Notes under the pieces: model-generated
Told to the model about the DNA's origin: nothing
Database searches by the model: none
What the model saw: only the letters and a program-made list of their open reading frames with translations
Program-made: the position numbers and the translations under genes
Assembly: GCA_016748015.1 (NCBI GenBank)
Contig: JAAOMT010000301.1
Coordinates: forward strand, 220,283-284,282
Origin: Geosiphon pyriformis
Lineage: Eukaryota > Glomeromycota > Glomeromycetes > Archaeosporales > Geosiphonaceae
Reading direction: 5' to 3'
DNA length: 64,000 nucleotides
Shown here: positions 25,937 through 39,534 of the stretch, piece after piece
Numbering within the stretch: the stretch's first letter is position 1
How the letters are laid out: each line of letters opens with the position of its first letter

Positions 25937-27029
25937 TTATCTTTTCTTTTTAATATTGAGCTCTGTTAAAATTTTTATTTTGAATTAGATCCATGACTTT
26001 TTTTTCTAATATTGTTTAATTCTACTTTTTATATTTTCGATTTGCAAGTTGTTTATTTTTCCCCATTGGTTAATGGTTATTGTTTCTATATTGAAGTGTA
26101 ACAATATTTCTGGATAGTTTTGAAATATTGTGTGTAATTAATAGATTGTTCTAATATATAGTGTCAGATTTGTTTTCTTTCCAATAATGTCTTTAATATT
26201 CTGTATTATCTTTTAATTAAATATTTTTTTGGCTTTATTATAATATAACTTCTGAATATCCAATTTTTGTCCCAACTGATAATAGCAATATGATATTAGA
26301 AGTTGTTCTATCTACTGTTTCCAATTTTTTTTCAAGAGTTCTTTTGTTAGAACTATAACAAATATTTTTCCAAAAGTGTTTTTTATCTTTTTTACTATTT
26401 TATCTAACCAGTATTTTATTTGGTTCTGTGGTTATTGATATGGTGTATTCTTTGCTTTTCTATCTTGTTTGGTATTCTGATAGCAGATTGTTTGGTAATT
26501 GATAACAATTTTTATGTTTAATTGTTATTAACTTAAGACTTAAAATAATTGTTGAACTAAGATGTAGATATAGTCTGATATTTCTATTTTTTTTTGGTTT
26601 TTTTGTTATGTATACTGTATTCTTATATACTTTTTTGGTTGATTAATTTAATGTATTTGAATTAATGATTATAATTAGTTCCAGATCTCATAAGATCTTA
26701 TTTGGTTGGACTAGTATTTATTGTATTTCTAATTGTAAAATATTACTGATAGATAATAATACTATATTGTGATATGATTTTAGTCAATCACTATGTGCTG
26801 CTTTGATTAAGTTTTATTGTTCTATCTTAATTTATAAGCTCTATTTCCTAAAAATTTTTCTATGTAAAATAATCTGTCTTATTTGGAGTCAAATTTTTCA
26901 CTTTATTGTTTTTCTGCTTTGGTACAATATAAGAGTACTTTGTTTTCAATTCTGAATTCAACTGGTTTATTTGGTAATTGGTTATTATGTCTTTTTTTTT
27001 GTTTTTTTTGTGATCTTTGGATATTATTA

Positions 27030-27720
27030 GCTGCTTTCTATTTTTTGTTTTCTAATGTTTCCATTAGTTTATATGTTTTTCTTAGCAATGTTTTTTGGAA
27101 ATTGGCTTTATTTATTGGTTCAGTTGAATATGTATTAACTTCTATTTCAACTGGTAATGTTGCTGTTCTACTATAAACAAGTTCAAATAGTGTTGCTTGT
27201 ATGGTGTTTTGCTTTATTGTATAATAAGCAAATAGTACTGATGGTATAAACAAATCTTATTTGTTCTGGTTTTTTTGACTGATTTTGGCAATTGTTTCAC
27301 ACAATGTTTTGTTGAATTTTTCTACTAAACCATTTATTTGTGAATGATATGATGATGATAATGATCTTTTGATTCCAAATCTTTGGCTTAATTCTGTTAA
27401 TATTCTATTCACAAAATGAGTTCTTTGATTTAATAACAATTTTTTTAGACATCTATATTGACAAATCAAATCTTGATAAATGAATTTGGCTACAGATCTC
27501 CATCTGTTCTTTGAATTGTTTTTGTCTCTGATTATTTGATAAGATAGTCTATGGCTATTACTATATAATGATTGCCTTTGCTGGTTATTGTTAATAGTCA
27601 GACTAAATTAATTCCAATTTTGTCAAATAATTGTCTTATTTTAATTGGTTTTAATAGTTTACTGGATCTTGTTCCTCCTCTCTTTTAACAAGCATCAGAA
27701 TTTTGAATGTATTGGATGAT
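27030..27720 (-). pseudogene. Integrase of E2 (degenerate)
   Basis: An open stretch at 27469-27257 carries the second half of the DDE core: HFVNRILTELSQRFGIKR, SSYHSQINGLVEKFNKTLCE. The catalytic Glu in GLVEKFN is kept. The second Asp, expected before the THFVN block, is Asn (NQRTHF for the usual SDRGTHF-like). A C-terminal segment follows at 27253-27038. A zinc-binding region lies upstream, broken by stops. Confidence 0.8.
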
Positions 27721-28149
27721 GTCTGAATATATTAATAATCAATAATATCTTTTTCTGGTTCTTTTCATGATTGCTTCTTTATGAAAATGTCTTGCTGTTA
27801 GATCTAAATGTATGTTGTATAGTATTGTTTTTTTCTCTGATTCTGTGATTACTTTGAGTGGTTAATTTGAATCTTTTCTGTTTTTCTGATATAATATATT
27901 TTGGTGGATAATAAAATATTTGGATTGTTGTTTTATGTTGTTTTGTTTCTTTGGAGATAATTTTTTCTTGAACTGCTGGGTATTAATATAATATTGGAAT
28001 TGTTGATATTTTTGTGTATTTATCTTTTGTTATATTTTTGGATTAGAATGTTCTTAAATTTGTCTTATTTATAACAAACTATTGGCATTTCTATTTTTTT
28101 TTCTTTTTTAATAGTGTACTGTATATTTAAATAGTAAAAGTTCTATTTT

Positions 28150-29480
28150 TTATCTAATATGATAGTCATCTCCAAATTTTTGTTTCTGAATTGATGTCAA
28201 TTTTTTGTGATCAGTATAGATGTCAAATTTCTGGCTTAAGTATTTTTTCTATTTTATGACTGCCCAATAGATAGCTAAGTGTTTTAATGCTGGTGTTTCA
28301 TAGTTCTTTTTAGCTGAACTTAAACTTTGACTGACATATGCTATTGGATGTTCTCATCTATCTTGTCCTCTCTAAGATAGTACAGCTTCCAATACTTGAC
28401 CAGATGCATTGGTGGTAATAATAAATAGCTTGCTGTGATCTGAATAGATCAATACTGGTACTTGGATAAGCTTTCTTCTTAAAGTGTCAAAAGCTTTTTG
28501 TTGCACTTTATTTCATTTATATTTCACATTCTTGGCTTAAAGCTGGTGAAGTGGTTGAGCCAGTTTGGAAAAGTTTTGGATAAAATAGCAATAATATCCA
28601 GTAAATTCCAAAAATGCTCATAGTTTCAGCACATTTATTGATATTGGAAAGTTTTTGACAATCTCAATCTTGTCTGGATCTGTTTTGATGCTGTCTTTGC
28701 CCATAACATGTCCTAGAAATTTCAATTCTGTTTTGCCAAAAAAACACTTGGTTGTATTCAGTTTCAATTTTGCTTTTCTTAACCTCTTGAATACTTGCTA
28801 GAGATAATATAAATGATCATCAAATATTTTTAAGAATACATTGGTGTCATCCAAATATACAATTATTAATTTCTATAACAGTCTAGTATAAACAATTTCT
28901 ATAAATTATTGGAAAGTGGCTGGAGTATTGGTTAAGCCAAATAACATCACTTCAAACTCGAAATTTTTTTCTCTGATTGTAAAAGTAGTTTTTTTTTTAT
29001 TTTCTAGTTTTATGGCTACTTGCCAGTAACTATTATCTAAGTCTAATATGGAAAACTATTTTTTTTCTCCAAAAGCATTAAATAATTCTTGGATTTGTGG
29101 AATGGAGTAGCTGTTTTCATGAGTTATACTATTGAATTTCTATAATCCACACAAAAGTGAATTTTTCTATTCTTCTTATGGACTAGTATCACTAGTGATA
29201 ACCATAGATTCATTAATGGTTAAATTAACCTGTTGTCCAACATTTTGTTAATTTTTTATTGGATTATCTTATAACTTGCTAATGGTACTCTGTATGCTTT
29301 TTGCTTAATTGGCATTGCATCTTCAGTCTTGATTTGGTGCTGAATAATGTCAGTTCAGCCAAATTTATTTTTATTAACAAAGATATCAGTAAAATTGTTA
29401 AGTAATATTTTGAGTTGTATTTGTTAAAGTAAGTCTAAGTTTCTTAAGTTTATTTGTTTCAATTGTTCTGGTTGGAGCAA
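28150..29480 (-). pseudogene. Reverse transcriptase and RNase H of E2 (degenerate)
   Basis: The frame reads KIHFCVDYR, FSILDLDNSYWQVAIKL, FGLTNTPATF, IIVYLDDTNVF, KLNTTKCFFGKTELKFLGH, then the RNase H part with SDHSKLFIITTNASG and HPIAYVSQSLSSAKKNYE. The YLDD catalytic box is intact, unlike the YLNN of E1. The first RNase H Asp context (TNASG for TDAS) is mutated. Several TAG codons stand for Gln or Trp. Near 28120-28135 this element shows the empty site of SINE-like element 1. Confidence 0.85.
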
Positions 29481-29744
29481 ATAGCATTTTTCTTGTCCAT
29501 ATATTATTTGTAATATAATATTCACATATTTACACAGTTGTGGAAAATCTGGAATGGTGTTTGGTGATTGGTTTTCAACTTTGATGTTTAAGTATCCAAT
29601 AATGATTTCTTTTGATACTTTAATAACATTTCTAGTTGTGTTGTGAATGGAAATTTTTATGTGTTTTAGGCTTTTGGCTAGTATGTAAAAATTGGTAAAT
29701 TCAATCTTTTTTAATTCACAAATTGTAGTTTCTACTTCAAAAAT

Positions 29745-30587
29745 TTACACTTGATTCTTTATTTTTTTTTCTATAATTAATATGTACTGGTTATATGGTG
29801 GAATAGAAATTGATTGACAGGTGAAAATAATTTCTCTCTTGTTAATAACTTTTTCCTCTGCTATATTAATTGGTACATTTATTCTACTCATGGATTCAAA
29901 TTCACTAATCTCTCTTGTTGTTATTCCTAATTTTTCCCTTTTTCCTACTAATATTAACTGAATTATTTTAACCAGAAGTAGGAATATTGCCTGTGCTATC
30001 TTTTTATTTGGTTCAATGATATATTCTTTTTCTAAGTTATTTTGTAGCATTGCAATAATATTTTCTATATATCCTGCATCAATTATTTTTTTTCTTATAT
30101 TAATTCCTTTTTTTGCTAAACTACTTTTAAATACTAGTTGAATTATTATTGTTGCTAGAATTTCTAGTGCTATTTTCCGATCAATACATGTATGCAAATG
30201 TGATTCCAATTTGATGGCATCTTTTTTGGGATATCTTAAGTCAAACTCTGCATCAGTATCATGTGCACATTCTGGCATAATATCTTCATTATTATTACTA
30301 AACTATTTTAGTTTCTGCTCTTTAAAAAGATTAAAAAACATGATGTATTGTTTTGGGTTTAAATTTGAATACAAATTGTTGTTATTAGTGTTGTTATTTT
30401 AAATTAAGCTGGAACCATTGTTTTTGTTATCATCATCAGAGTTTGAATTGGAATTGAATTTTGATTTTGATTCTGATATACAGCTGCTGATTGGTTCTTT
30501 TTCTTTTGGAATCATGTAGATTATGTATGATAGTAGATTGTAAATAAGATCACACTCATTACAATATTGAAAATCACATAGAATCAA
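29745..30587 (-). pseudogene. E2 region between protease and RT (linker, degenerate)
   Basis: Two long open stretches (30278-29745 and 30587-30399) belong to the family-specific part between protease and RT. They include CDFQYCNECDLIYN, a Cys-rich motif, and an acidic Ser/Asn-rich segment. The longer stretch has no recognised catalytic motif. Together with the Cys-rich sequence at about 31150-30950 it may be a zinc-binding module. Its function is unknown. Confidence 0.6.
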
Positions 30588-31476
30588 ACAGTAGTCACAT
30601 AGTTGGATGTTTAGTTGTTCTAAATGTTGCTCTTGCTTTTTCCTAGTGAATGCTAAGTCTTAATAATATTCATAAAATTGTTTTGGATTCATAGTATTAA
30701 AGACAATATTGGAGTTTGGAGTCTAATTAAGTTCTATGCGTTCTGGTGGCTTATTTTTGATTTCTCATATTTTTTTTTAATGCATCTTTAATTTTAGCAA
30801 GAGCTATTTTCCATATTTTATCATTATTGTGTAGACAACCATCCAGATGTTTTACAGCTTTTCTTTAGGCAATATCTATAAGTATTTTTTTCTTTACCCA
30901 ATCACTAATTAAAATCATGTATTGACATGATTTGTTGTATGTTTCTCTATAACTAGAAATGTCATTCCACATTCCTTCATTTAAAAGAGTTTCTTTACAA
31001 GCAAGATATGGTTTATTGTCCCATTTTCCTTGTCTTTTTGGTCATTTAAAGCATTCAAGAATACATGAGCAGCAGTAGTATTTGGTTGCCATTGGCCATT
31101 CTTTATTGTTGTTATAACATGTGTCTATTGTCAACAATTTTTTATCACAATCAACACAAATTAGTTTGGGTCAATGATAATTTAACTGTAGTTGAGTGGT
31201 AATAGTATTTGAAGTATATGTGAAGGTAGTTGCTTGGATTTCTTCTTCTTTTTCTTTTTCTTTCACTTTTTCTTTCTCTTTTCATGTAGGTACTGATAGT
31301 AATTTGTTGTGTTCTTTTTTGGCCCATAATATCTAATACATTTTTCAAGTAGGTTTTTTTTCTTTTTCCTCTAACTTGATTAGTGGCTATTTATTGGTAG
31401 TAGTCTTGAAATAACCACAAGTGGCTGGTACTTGAATATGGCAGCCATTTTGACTGAATTGTAGTTCTTGAGTGTT

Positions 31477-31938
31477 CTAGTTGAATACTACATTAGTTTT
31501 GAACAGCCAGTCATTACCAACAAGGGCTTGATATTGTGTAACTTCTATGACAAGAACTTTTATAGGCATAATTATGCTACTAATTTCAAATAAAAAGTTG
31601 TCAATTTCACTAATGAGCATTTTTGTTGTTTTATTAGTGGTAATAATTCTGGTGCTGGCAACATGATCAACTTGGCAACCTAATTGGTTCATGAGTTGTT
31701 GTGTAATAATGCTGCCAGCTAATCCACTGTTTAGGATTAGTTTAATGAACTGTCTATTAACTTTAGCATTAGTGTACATTGTGGTAATGAGTTTAGTATT
31801 AAGGACAGTTCTACTAAATAAAGATGTTGTTTTTGGCTCTTTTAGTTTAAAGGGAAATATTGCAGCTAATGATTTATCATTGATAACAGTTGTTGATAGA
31901 ATGTTGTTGGTAAGTATTTGTTTTTGGTTGGATTTCAA
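31477..31938 (-). pseudogene. Aspartic protease of E2 (open, active site altered)
   Basis: A 153-codon open stretch with a retropepsin-like fold signature: LAAIFPFKLKE, then KLILNSGLAGSIIT, then NQLGCQVD, and a final VGNDWLF. The catalytic Asp of D-S-G is Asn (one G-to-A change), so the product would be inactive. This is the longest open domain of the element. Confidence 0.8.
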
Positions 31939-32499
31939 ATGGTTAGATGTGGTGTCTTTTGGGTTAATCAGGAGACTTAAATACCTCTAAGAATTCAGGT
32001 TTTGGGTGTATTCAGTTTCTAAACTCTGCTGGCATAATTCTAATGGTTGATTTGAGAAGCTTGAAATTGGCTAATGAACAACCATTGCTGATTTCCAATT
32101 CTGGATTACTTTTGGTCTTTGATTTCTAGGTTTTATTTGAACTGCAATTTGTGATAGTGTTTGAAGTTGTTGAGATTGATAGATGATTTGTGGTTATGTT
32201 TAATATATTACAGATGTCAGAGTTTGATATATGGGAGGTGAGTATATTTATTGTGTTATGGATGGGTAATAATGTTAATAGTAATCTTAATTTGGCTGAT
32301 AATTTGGAGTTTGAAACTGGTGATTGGAGTTTTAATATTGATTTTCTGATCATGAATTTCCATTATAACAGCAGTCAATTCTGATGTAATCTTGTTTACC
32401 ATAATTGTGGCAGATACATGTTTCTGGCTGTCATGGTTGATTGGTTAATGATAAAGAACATAACTGATTTTAGAAATGATTTGAATTTTCTTGATTATT

Positions 32500-33180
32500 G
32501 TGTTATTGTAAAGGTTAATAAATAGCCTGATTATTAGCTAAGTATCTCTTTAATTTTTGATTAATTGAATTACTAAATTGTTTCAATTTGGAATTCAATT
32601 CAGATGATCCATTTATCACTAAATTTATGGCTTGGGCATAGTTGACTTCAAGTTTAGCTAATTCAAAGTCTTTGACATGAGTGACTGTAGCTTGAAGTGT
32701 GACTGAATATAATGGATACACATATTATAGAATGCTTCTACATAATCTATAAATGAACTGATTCAAGATTTGGGCTATTGTGAAGTAATTGGCATTGATG
32801 ACTTAAATTTGGCATAGGTTTCTGTGAAAGCATCCTAAGTAAGTAGTAACAGCTTCAGTATTTCTTTGTTTAATGTTAGTAAAAGCAGTAGCTAGACAAT
32901 TAATGCTGTTATTATTGCTAAAATATCTTAAAAATTCTAGTTTGAATGCATTAAACATTTGGGGTTTCTGGGCCAAGCTTTAATATCATAAGTTTGCAGT
33001 ATCTTGTAAGAAATATGGAATCACTTGAAAGACTCTGATGTTATCTCAATTATTAACCATGATTGCTTTAACAATGTCATTTATCTAAGCTTGGATGTTG
33101 TCTTCTTTACTGGTGAATTTTTCAAGTTTCACAATTAGGACAAATATCATTAGAGTAATTATAAGTTGTTGTGATGGGTT
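32500..33180 (-). pseudogene. Degenerate gag of E2
   Basis: Gag-like frame with VTTYLG, NANYFTIAQILNQFIY and, open at 32721-32515, NYAQAINLVINGSSELNSKL. A Cys/His knuckle follows near 32400. Stops at Gln codons break it. It is co-linear with E1 gag. Confidence 0.7.
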
Positions 33181-34124
33181 TGGTTGTTGCTAAGCTGGTA
33201 GTTGTGGCTGTTGTTGTTGCTGTTTGGCAATTGGTGAAACTGGTAATAAATCAATCATGATTACTAAAAGTAAGTTTTATTGATTAATCATATTGGGGTT
33301 TAGATTGTTCTGATTTTGCTGAGTTGTAATAATTGGAGTTTAAATTTCTAGGTTTTTTGAGATCAGGTTTTGATAATTTAATTCTTGATTGTTATTTTCC
33401 TTTTCCTCTAATTTTGTTACTTCTTAAGGACTTGTGGTTCCGAAATCTGGCTAATATAGTAGTAATCAAAATTTTGATAATATTGGTGATTGTAAATTAA
33501 ATTCTTCAAAATAATTACTATAAGTTCTCAATAATTTTGCTTTCTTTTGTTTACTTTAAAATGGAAGTTGGACTGATGCTGTTTTTGCATTTGAAGTGGA
33601 TGCGTCTGCTGACAAAATGTTGATGGCACTTCTAAATATATAGTAATATGAAAAATTGGTTGGTAATTCAACTTTTGTTTTCTTCTAAGTTGGTGGTTGT
33701 ATTTTCTGAGATGTTACTGCTGGTGTTTGTAGTTTTTTTTTGCTCTTGTTTACATAGATAATTGGATATCTTTGTTGAGTGTGATTTTTAATTTCTCTAT
33801 TGATTTCAGTAATAATGGATGCAAAATTATGATTTACTGCTTGGCTGGTGTTTTAAATTAATTCATTGTAAAAATTTTCTCTTGCTAATTTGATATTTAC
33901 TGGTGTTCTTAGAAAATAAAAAATTTTTTTGTTAACATAGAAATTAAAGACTGATTCTGCTGATAAGTAATTGCTAGTTAATCTCATGTGTTAACAGTAA
34001 TATTGAAATAAAAATTTGGTGAATTCTAAATGGTTTATCTCTATTCTTTCTGATTTTGCTACTTTTGGATAGTTGTTATTGGTACTAGTTCTCTGTAAGA
34101 TTATACCTTACAAAAAGCATCAAA

Positions 34125-34976
34125 TGTTATAAAAGCTTATTTGGGATCTTAAATTAAATAACAAACTTATAACTTGGTATTCAATAGCTATTATGATTGG
34201 TGGTATCTGAAAATTTGGATGATCTAAAGGTTTTTGTGAAGTCTTTTGTATAATGAACAGAAATTTAAGTATTGTTTTTATTTGTTGCTTTCTGGAATCA
34301 CAATTCCATCGAATTTCTTTCTTAGCATAATGGCTGGTAATTCTTTTGATAAGCTATCTTCAATCCTTGAGTGTTTTATTCTTATTCCTGGGTCTTTTAC
34401 CAATCACTTTGATGTTGATAACTTTATGTATTTAATTTTTAATCAATTAGTAAATAATAACAAAACAAAAAAAGAAATAAAGAAATAAGCCAAAACAAGA
34501 AAAAGTTAGTATTCTGTTAATAGCCATAATCAAAAGCTATTGTTTTAATGTAATCAAGTATTGAATACTATTAACATGAAGTGTTAATAGTGAGAAGAGT
34601 AATTTAGATAGATAATAATTATTTTATTAATATTGATAATTTTAACTAAGATGTCTAAACAGAGTGGTCTTGTTATTAATTCTAGCTGGAAATTCTGTTT
34701 TTACTGCTTCTAATGCTCTTGTTATATATACATAATTTTGAGTTTTATGAGATTGTTTACATTTCCAAACAATGTACTATAATTTCTCAAGCAATGCTTA
34801 TATTACTGAGCAATGTGTTATGATTTTTTGACATTGCTCCATATTGTTAAACAATATGTTGTAATTCTTGACAATGCTCTATATTGCTAAACAATGTACT
34901 TATATGTTAACTACTATTCTTTTATTAATCTATTTGTTTTCTTACTATTTTTTTGTATGTTTTTTTATGAGTAACA
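34125..34976 (-). repeat. 5' LTR of E2
   Basis: An 852-bp LTR whose outer end keeps the undecayed TGTTACTCAT (34976-34967). The inner end is TAACA at 34125-34129, followed inward by TTTGATGC, which is shared with E1 and is the presumed primer-binding region. Tandem 40-bp-type units lie near 34770-34900. Confidence 0.85.
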
Positions 34977-35430
34977 ACATGATAAGTTTTTTAAATATCA
35001 AATCTAATAGTAAATTATTGATTACTAATTTGGTTTGAAGTTTTACTAAAGATCACAAATCTATTATATGGTTGTTAATCACTAAATTTAAGATGCATTA
35101 TAAGGAACATAGTCTATTATTATATAATAGATCTGTAATTCTGGTCTTTTTGGTTTAACATTCTTGTAGTCTTTTAAAATAATTTATGATTTTGGTGTCG
35201 AATTGAGTATTTATGTTTGCTTTGGTTTACATTTTTGTTTGGTCTGCATTTATTTTAATTTTTTATGTAACTTCTTTGTAGTAGATAAATTAGATATATA
35301 GTATTATTTTAATTAGCTTGAATAACTAGTTATATGTAGAAAAAACATAAGCCATATTTAATATAAAATTTTATAAGATTATATAAATTTAGGTAATAAT
35401 TAAGCTGTATTTATTAAATAAAAAAAAATA
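34977..35430 (+). mobile_element. LINE A, segment 4: ORF2 end and 3' tail
   Basis: The LINE frame interrupted at 25086 resumes (MISFLNIKSNSKLLI, then SFTKDHKSIIWLLITKFK). It is followed by the decayed C-terminal end of ORF2 to about 35290. The 3' tail shared with the other non-LTR elements occupies about 35310-35415 and ends in an A-rich AAAT run (35415-35450). Confidence 0.75.
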
Positions 35431-38400
35431 AAAATAAAAATTTTAAATAATTTAATAATTAAATATAATATTTATTTATTTATATACTTTATAATTTTTA
35501 ATTCAATTTAACAAGTATGGTCCAATTACTGTCTAGAAATATATAACATATATATTATAAACTAAATACAATTTATGTACTTACTATATATAACCAGCCA
35601 CTCAATTAATCAAGATTACACTACAAACCAATTATTATTACAATATTATCTTCTAAATCTGAAAAAAATAAGTATTTAGAACACATACCAAAGTACATAT
35701 CTCTATTTTTCTCTATATTAAGCAATACAATTACCTTATTATTCAAATTATTTATATATTATAAAGTATCATATTATTATTGACAATTATTATATTTTTT
35801 TTTATATTGGTTCTGTATTCAGATTTCTAACTACAAAATTCAGATTTATAGATTAATGTTAAGTTTTTTATAAATTTTACTACTTGTAAACCAGCCAATT
35901 CAGAATTGTTAAACATAGTTAGAACTTTACTGTACCAACTTTTGGGCATAAAATCTTTTATTAGAGTAGAATACAAGTTAATATTCTATACATAAAAAGA
36001 CAAATCTCAAAGAATTATAAAAAAAAACAACAATATTTGATAATAATATTCATTATATTTCTAACTTAACCAAAATTTTACTGCAAACAGTATTATTATA
36101 AGAGTACTTAAAAACATAATCAAAAGTTTCAATCTTATTGCAAAATAAACACTTTATACTTGAATATAATATGTTGTAAAAACACTTTTTAATAGTTATC
36201 AGCAGATGTTTATGTAAAGTCTTTATAAGATAAGTTCTCAAAACAATTAATAAGCAGCTTGTAAAGCCAGAAGTCATATGCTCATTAAGATGTCAAACTT
36301 CTAAAGTCTTTTTTTAATTTATCTTATTAATATTACAAATATTTTTTACTTTGAATTCAGATCTGTTTTTTTATTTAATACAATTTACAACCCTATAGAA
36401 ATCTTTAATATAATAACAAATATTGCAGAACAAAGTCATGTTATTTATACATATAAAATTCTTATAGACTACAGTAGGAAAGACAAAATTAAAGAAACAA
36501 ATATCAGAAATAAATGTATCAGCACATTTATTCTCTATAACACCAGCATAGTCTTTAACCTTAATCCAAAATATTGAAAGTAATTTTTCTTTGATAAAAT
36601 TTATTATCTGTTACTATTTTATCTACAATTTATTTATATAAACATTAATAACAGTTTAACTATCTAAATAAACAATTATATTACTCTTTATAGAAATACA
36701 AATAAGCATAAGAAAAATAGTCTTGAACTTAAACAAAATTAATAATATAATATCAAAAATTTTAATCTCAATATCAAAATTAATATCAAAAAAATAAGCA
36801 GCAGTTTCTTTAACAACCAAAGTTAAACCAAAATATTTTACAGATCTATTTGTATAAACATTAATGTCTTACTAAAAAATTGAAAAGTATTTGACAGAGT
36901 ATTAGAAAAAAATAAGCCACAAAATAAAAAAATTTTCATAATTCCAGCCAAAAAATTATTCATAAAACTAGTATTTAATCTAACAAAATAACATAAAAAA
37001 TGCACTGATAATTAGCTAAAAATCTGTAAATCCATATACTAATAAATAAAAAGCCACCTTAAGACACTAAAAACATTGGCAAAACTCAGAACAAAAAATA
37101 ATTTATTTTTAACTTATACTTGACCAAAAATTTATATGTTATAGAGAAATAAGTACAATAATATGTTTATAGAAAAATCACATAAAAAATTTGCTTTAAG
37201 CTTTAGATTTTTTTTGATCATAGTATCTTACTTAGTGCAAATACTTTTAGGAATATAATTAAATTATATCTTGTAACTAATAATAAACTACAAAACCAAG
37301 AAAACCAAATAATAAAACTGCTTATCAGAAATAGCTTTGTATAAGACCACTTTTGAAAAAAATTGAGCATTTAATTGTGCTTTGGCTAAACTAAGCTTTG
37401 ACAGTTTTCTATTAACAAAAATATACTTAAGTATTAATAGGATTTATTTTTCTTAGCTATTACAATCAGTAAGCCAATAAACAAAAAAGCATTTTTAATT
37501 TTTTGGTTAATAAGAATAATAACAGTTTTTTTATTGTTTATAGAGATATTATTAATCACAAAAAATTTACTGATCTTATTCAAAATATACTGTGTAGTTA
37601 CTTGACTATTACAAATGTCTTAGCAGCAAAATGAATAGTTATTTTGGCTTGAGTTTTTACTTTACCAGATTTTGTTACAAACTTTAAATTAATCTTATAT
37701 CTACATAAATGTTTATGCTTTTTAATTTTACATAAAAAAGAGTCATAAAATTTTTTTTAAAGAAACAAAAAGAAAACTTTACTTTAATTAAGTCTATCTT
37801 ATATCTTATAGCTATTTAAGAAGCCAAAATTCATTATTATTCTGTTGGTTTTGTTCAAGTAAATATTCTCAAAAAATTTAATGAATCTATTATACATCTT
37901 AATATGTTTTAGACTAACTTTCAAATAATGCTATCCAATTAAATTATATGTTTTATACATATTTTAAAGAACTAATCAGAGCTTTTAATTCTTTTCTAAA
38001 GTATTTTCAACTATTAAATTAATAGCAAAAATAGAAAACTAAGTTATAGTATTTTTCAAAACTAAAAAATTGTTATCTTAGAGAATATTAAATTTACTAT
38101 AAGTTGATAAAATATAATCTAACAAAATCTTAAACAAAATTTTTTTTGCTATTTTAATTAATACAATAAGTTACATATTCATGAGAATTTTATCTTATTT
38201 ATATAACTTAGAGATTATTGAGATTCAAGCATTTTTTCAGAAAGCTGAAATATTATTATAAACTAAACAAGAGTTTAGCAAATTCAAAAAGCATTCTATT
38301 ATTAAACTATTATAATATTTCTAAAATTTATTTAAGATTTTTGAAAAACTGGTAACTTTGCTATTAGGCAGATTTTTAATTACCAAAGCCAAATTATTTA

Positions 38401-39534
38401 TGCTAATTTTATTCATTATATCAGAAAAAGAATTTTTTTTTATATAGCTTAAAAATGTGTATTAACAAAACCATAATTTTGGTATTACTATATGTATTTT
38501 CTATTTTTTTGTTTAATTTATTATGATTTTGTCTACTTTAAGCTTTATATTATTTAATTCTAAAACATTTTTTATTATACTTTTTTTATTTGTACCAAAA
38601 TTTTTTATATTTTTTTTAATTACTTTTTTAATAGATTTATTCTTAGTCAATTCTGTTTTACTATACTGAGATTTCTGATAACATCTTTTAATTACTGACA
38701 AATATTAAATAATTTTCATAAAATTAGCATTTTTATTAACTAAACTAGTAATCTTAAAAGCTCATACATTATTAAGAACTAATTAAATCTTGACAATATA
38801 TGTAAATTTTAGACTGTTGTCTAAGTTTAAGACCTTAATTATTTTAACAATTAATACTTTAAGTTTATAAAACTTAAAAGTTTGTTTAATTCTTAAATAA
38901 TTAAATACACTAAACCAATATTTAGAAAAAATCAAATTTATTAAGTCAGCTATTATTATCCTCAATATTTTTCACATAAAATTCAGATTTCCAAAATCTT
39001 TTGTATTTATAAATTTATTCAGCAATATTAATATTTTGACAAAAGAACATTCTTTAAAATAAATCTATTTAGCAACATCCAAATTTTTGATTTTGAATTT
39101 CCAATAGTTTTTGTTAACTTGCTTTTAAATTGTGTTTAAGTATTTATTTAAAAAACCATCTAGATTAAAAAAAACTGAAACAATTATATAATTAGTATCA
39201 AAAAAATTTAATATGCTATCATTACTTCAACTTATTACAGCCATTAATAGATAATTACTAACAAAAATATAATTAATAATTTTATTTATCTCTTTTGAAT
39301 TACTCTATATTAGAAGTTTGAAGAAAAAATAATTTAAAAAGAGGTTAAGCAAATCTAAATTTGAATACTTTCTGAAACTTGTATTGTGTTTCATTCTATT
39401 TTTATTGAAATTACCACTCAATATTACATAAAAACTCAAATTAACAGCTTTAACAATATATAAATTTATTTTGCATGCTTGACCAAATTTTACACTAACT
39501 AAAATACTATTATGATTAAAATTCATACTTTTTA

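Larger units (their letters stand above)
25087..34976 (-). mobile_element. Ty3/gypsy LTR retrotransposon E2, full length, reverse orientation
   Basis: Same family as E1, 9.9 kb. The 5' LTR is at 34976-34125 and the 3' LTR at 25936-25087. Reading on the minus strand: gag about 33180-32500, protease 31938-31477, Cys-rich linker about 31200-30400, RT and RNase H 29480-28150, integrase 27720-27030. It is less decayed than E1. The polymerase box still reads YLDD, whereas the protease DSG is NSG. It sits in LINE A. The flanking tetramers ATAT (25083-25086) and ACAT (34977-34980) differ by one C-to-T change, and deleting the element plus one tetramer restores the LINE frame. Stops are still present in every domain, so it is not autonomous. 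Confidence 0.9.

Noticed and set aside
30211-30402. Plus-strand open frame in E2
   Set aside because: It is antisense to the E2 linker between protease and RT, with no recognisable feature.
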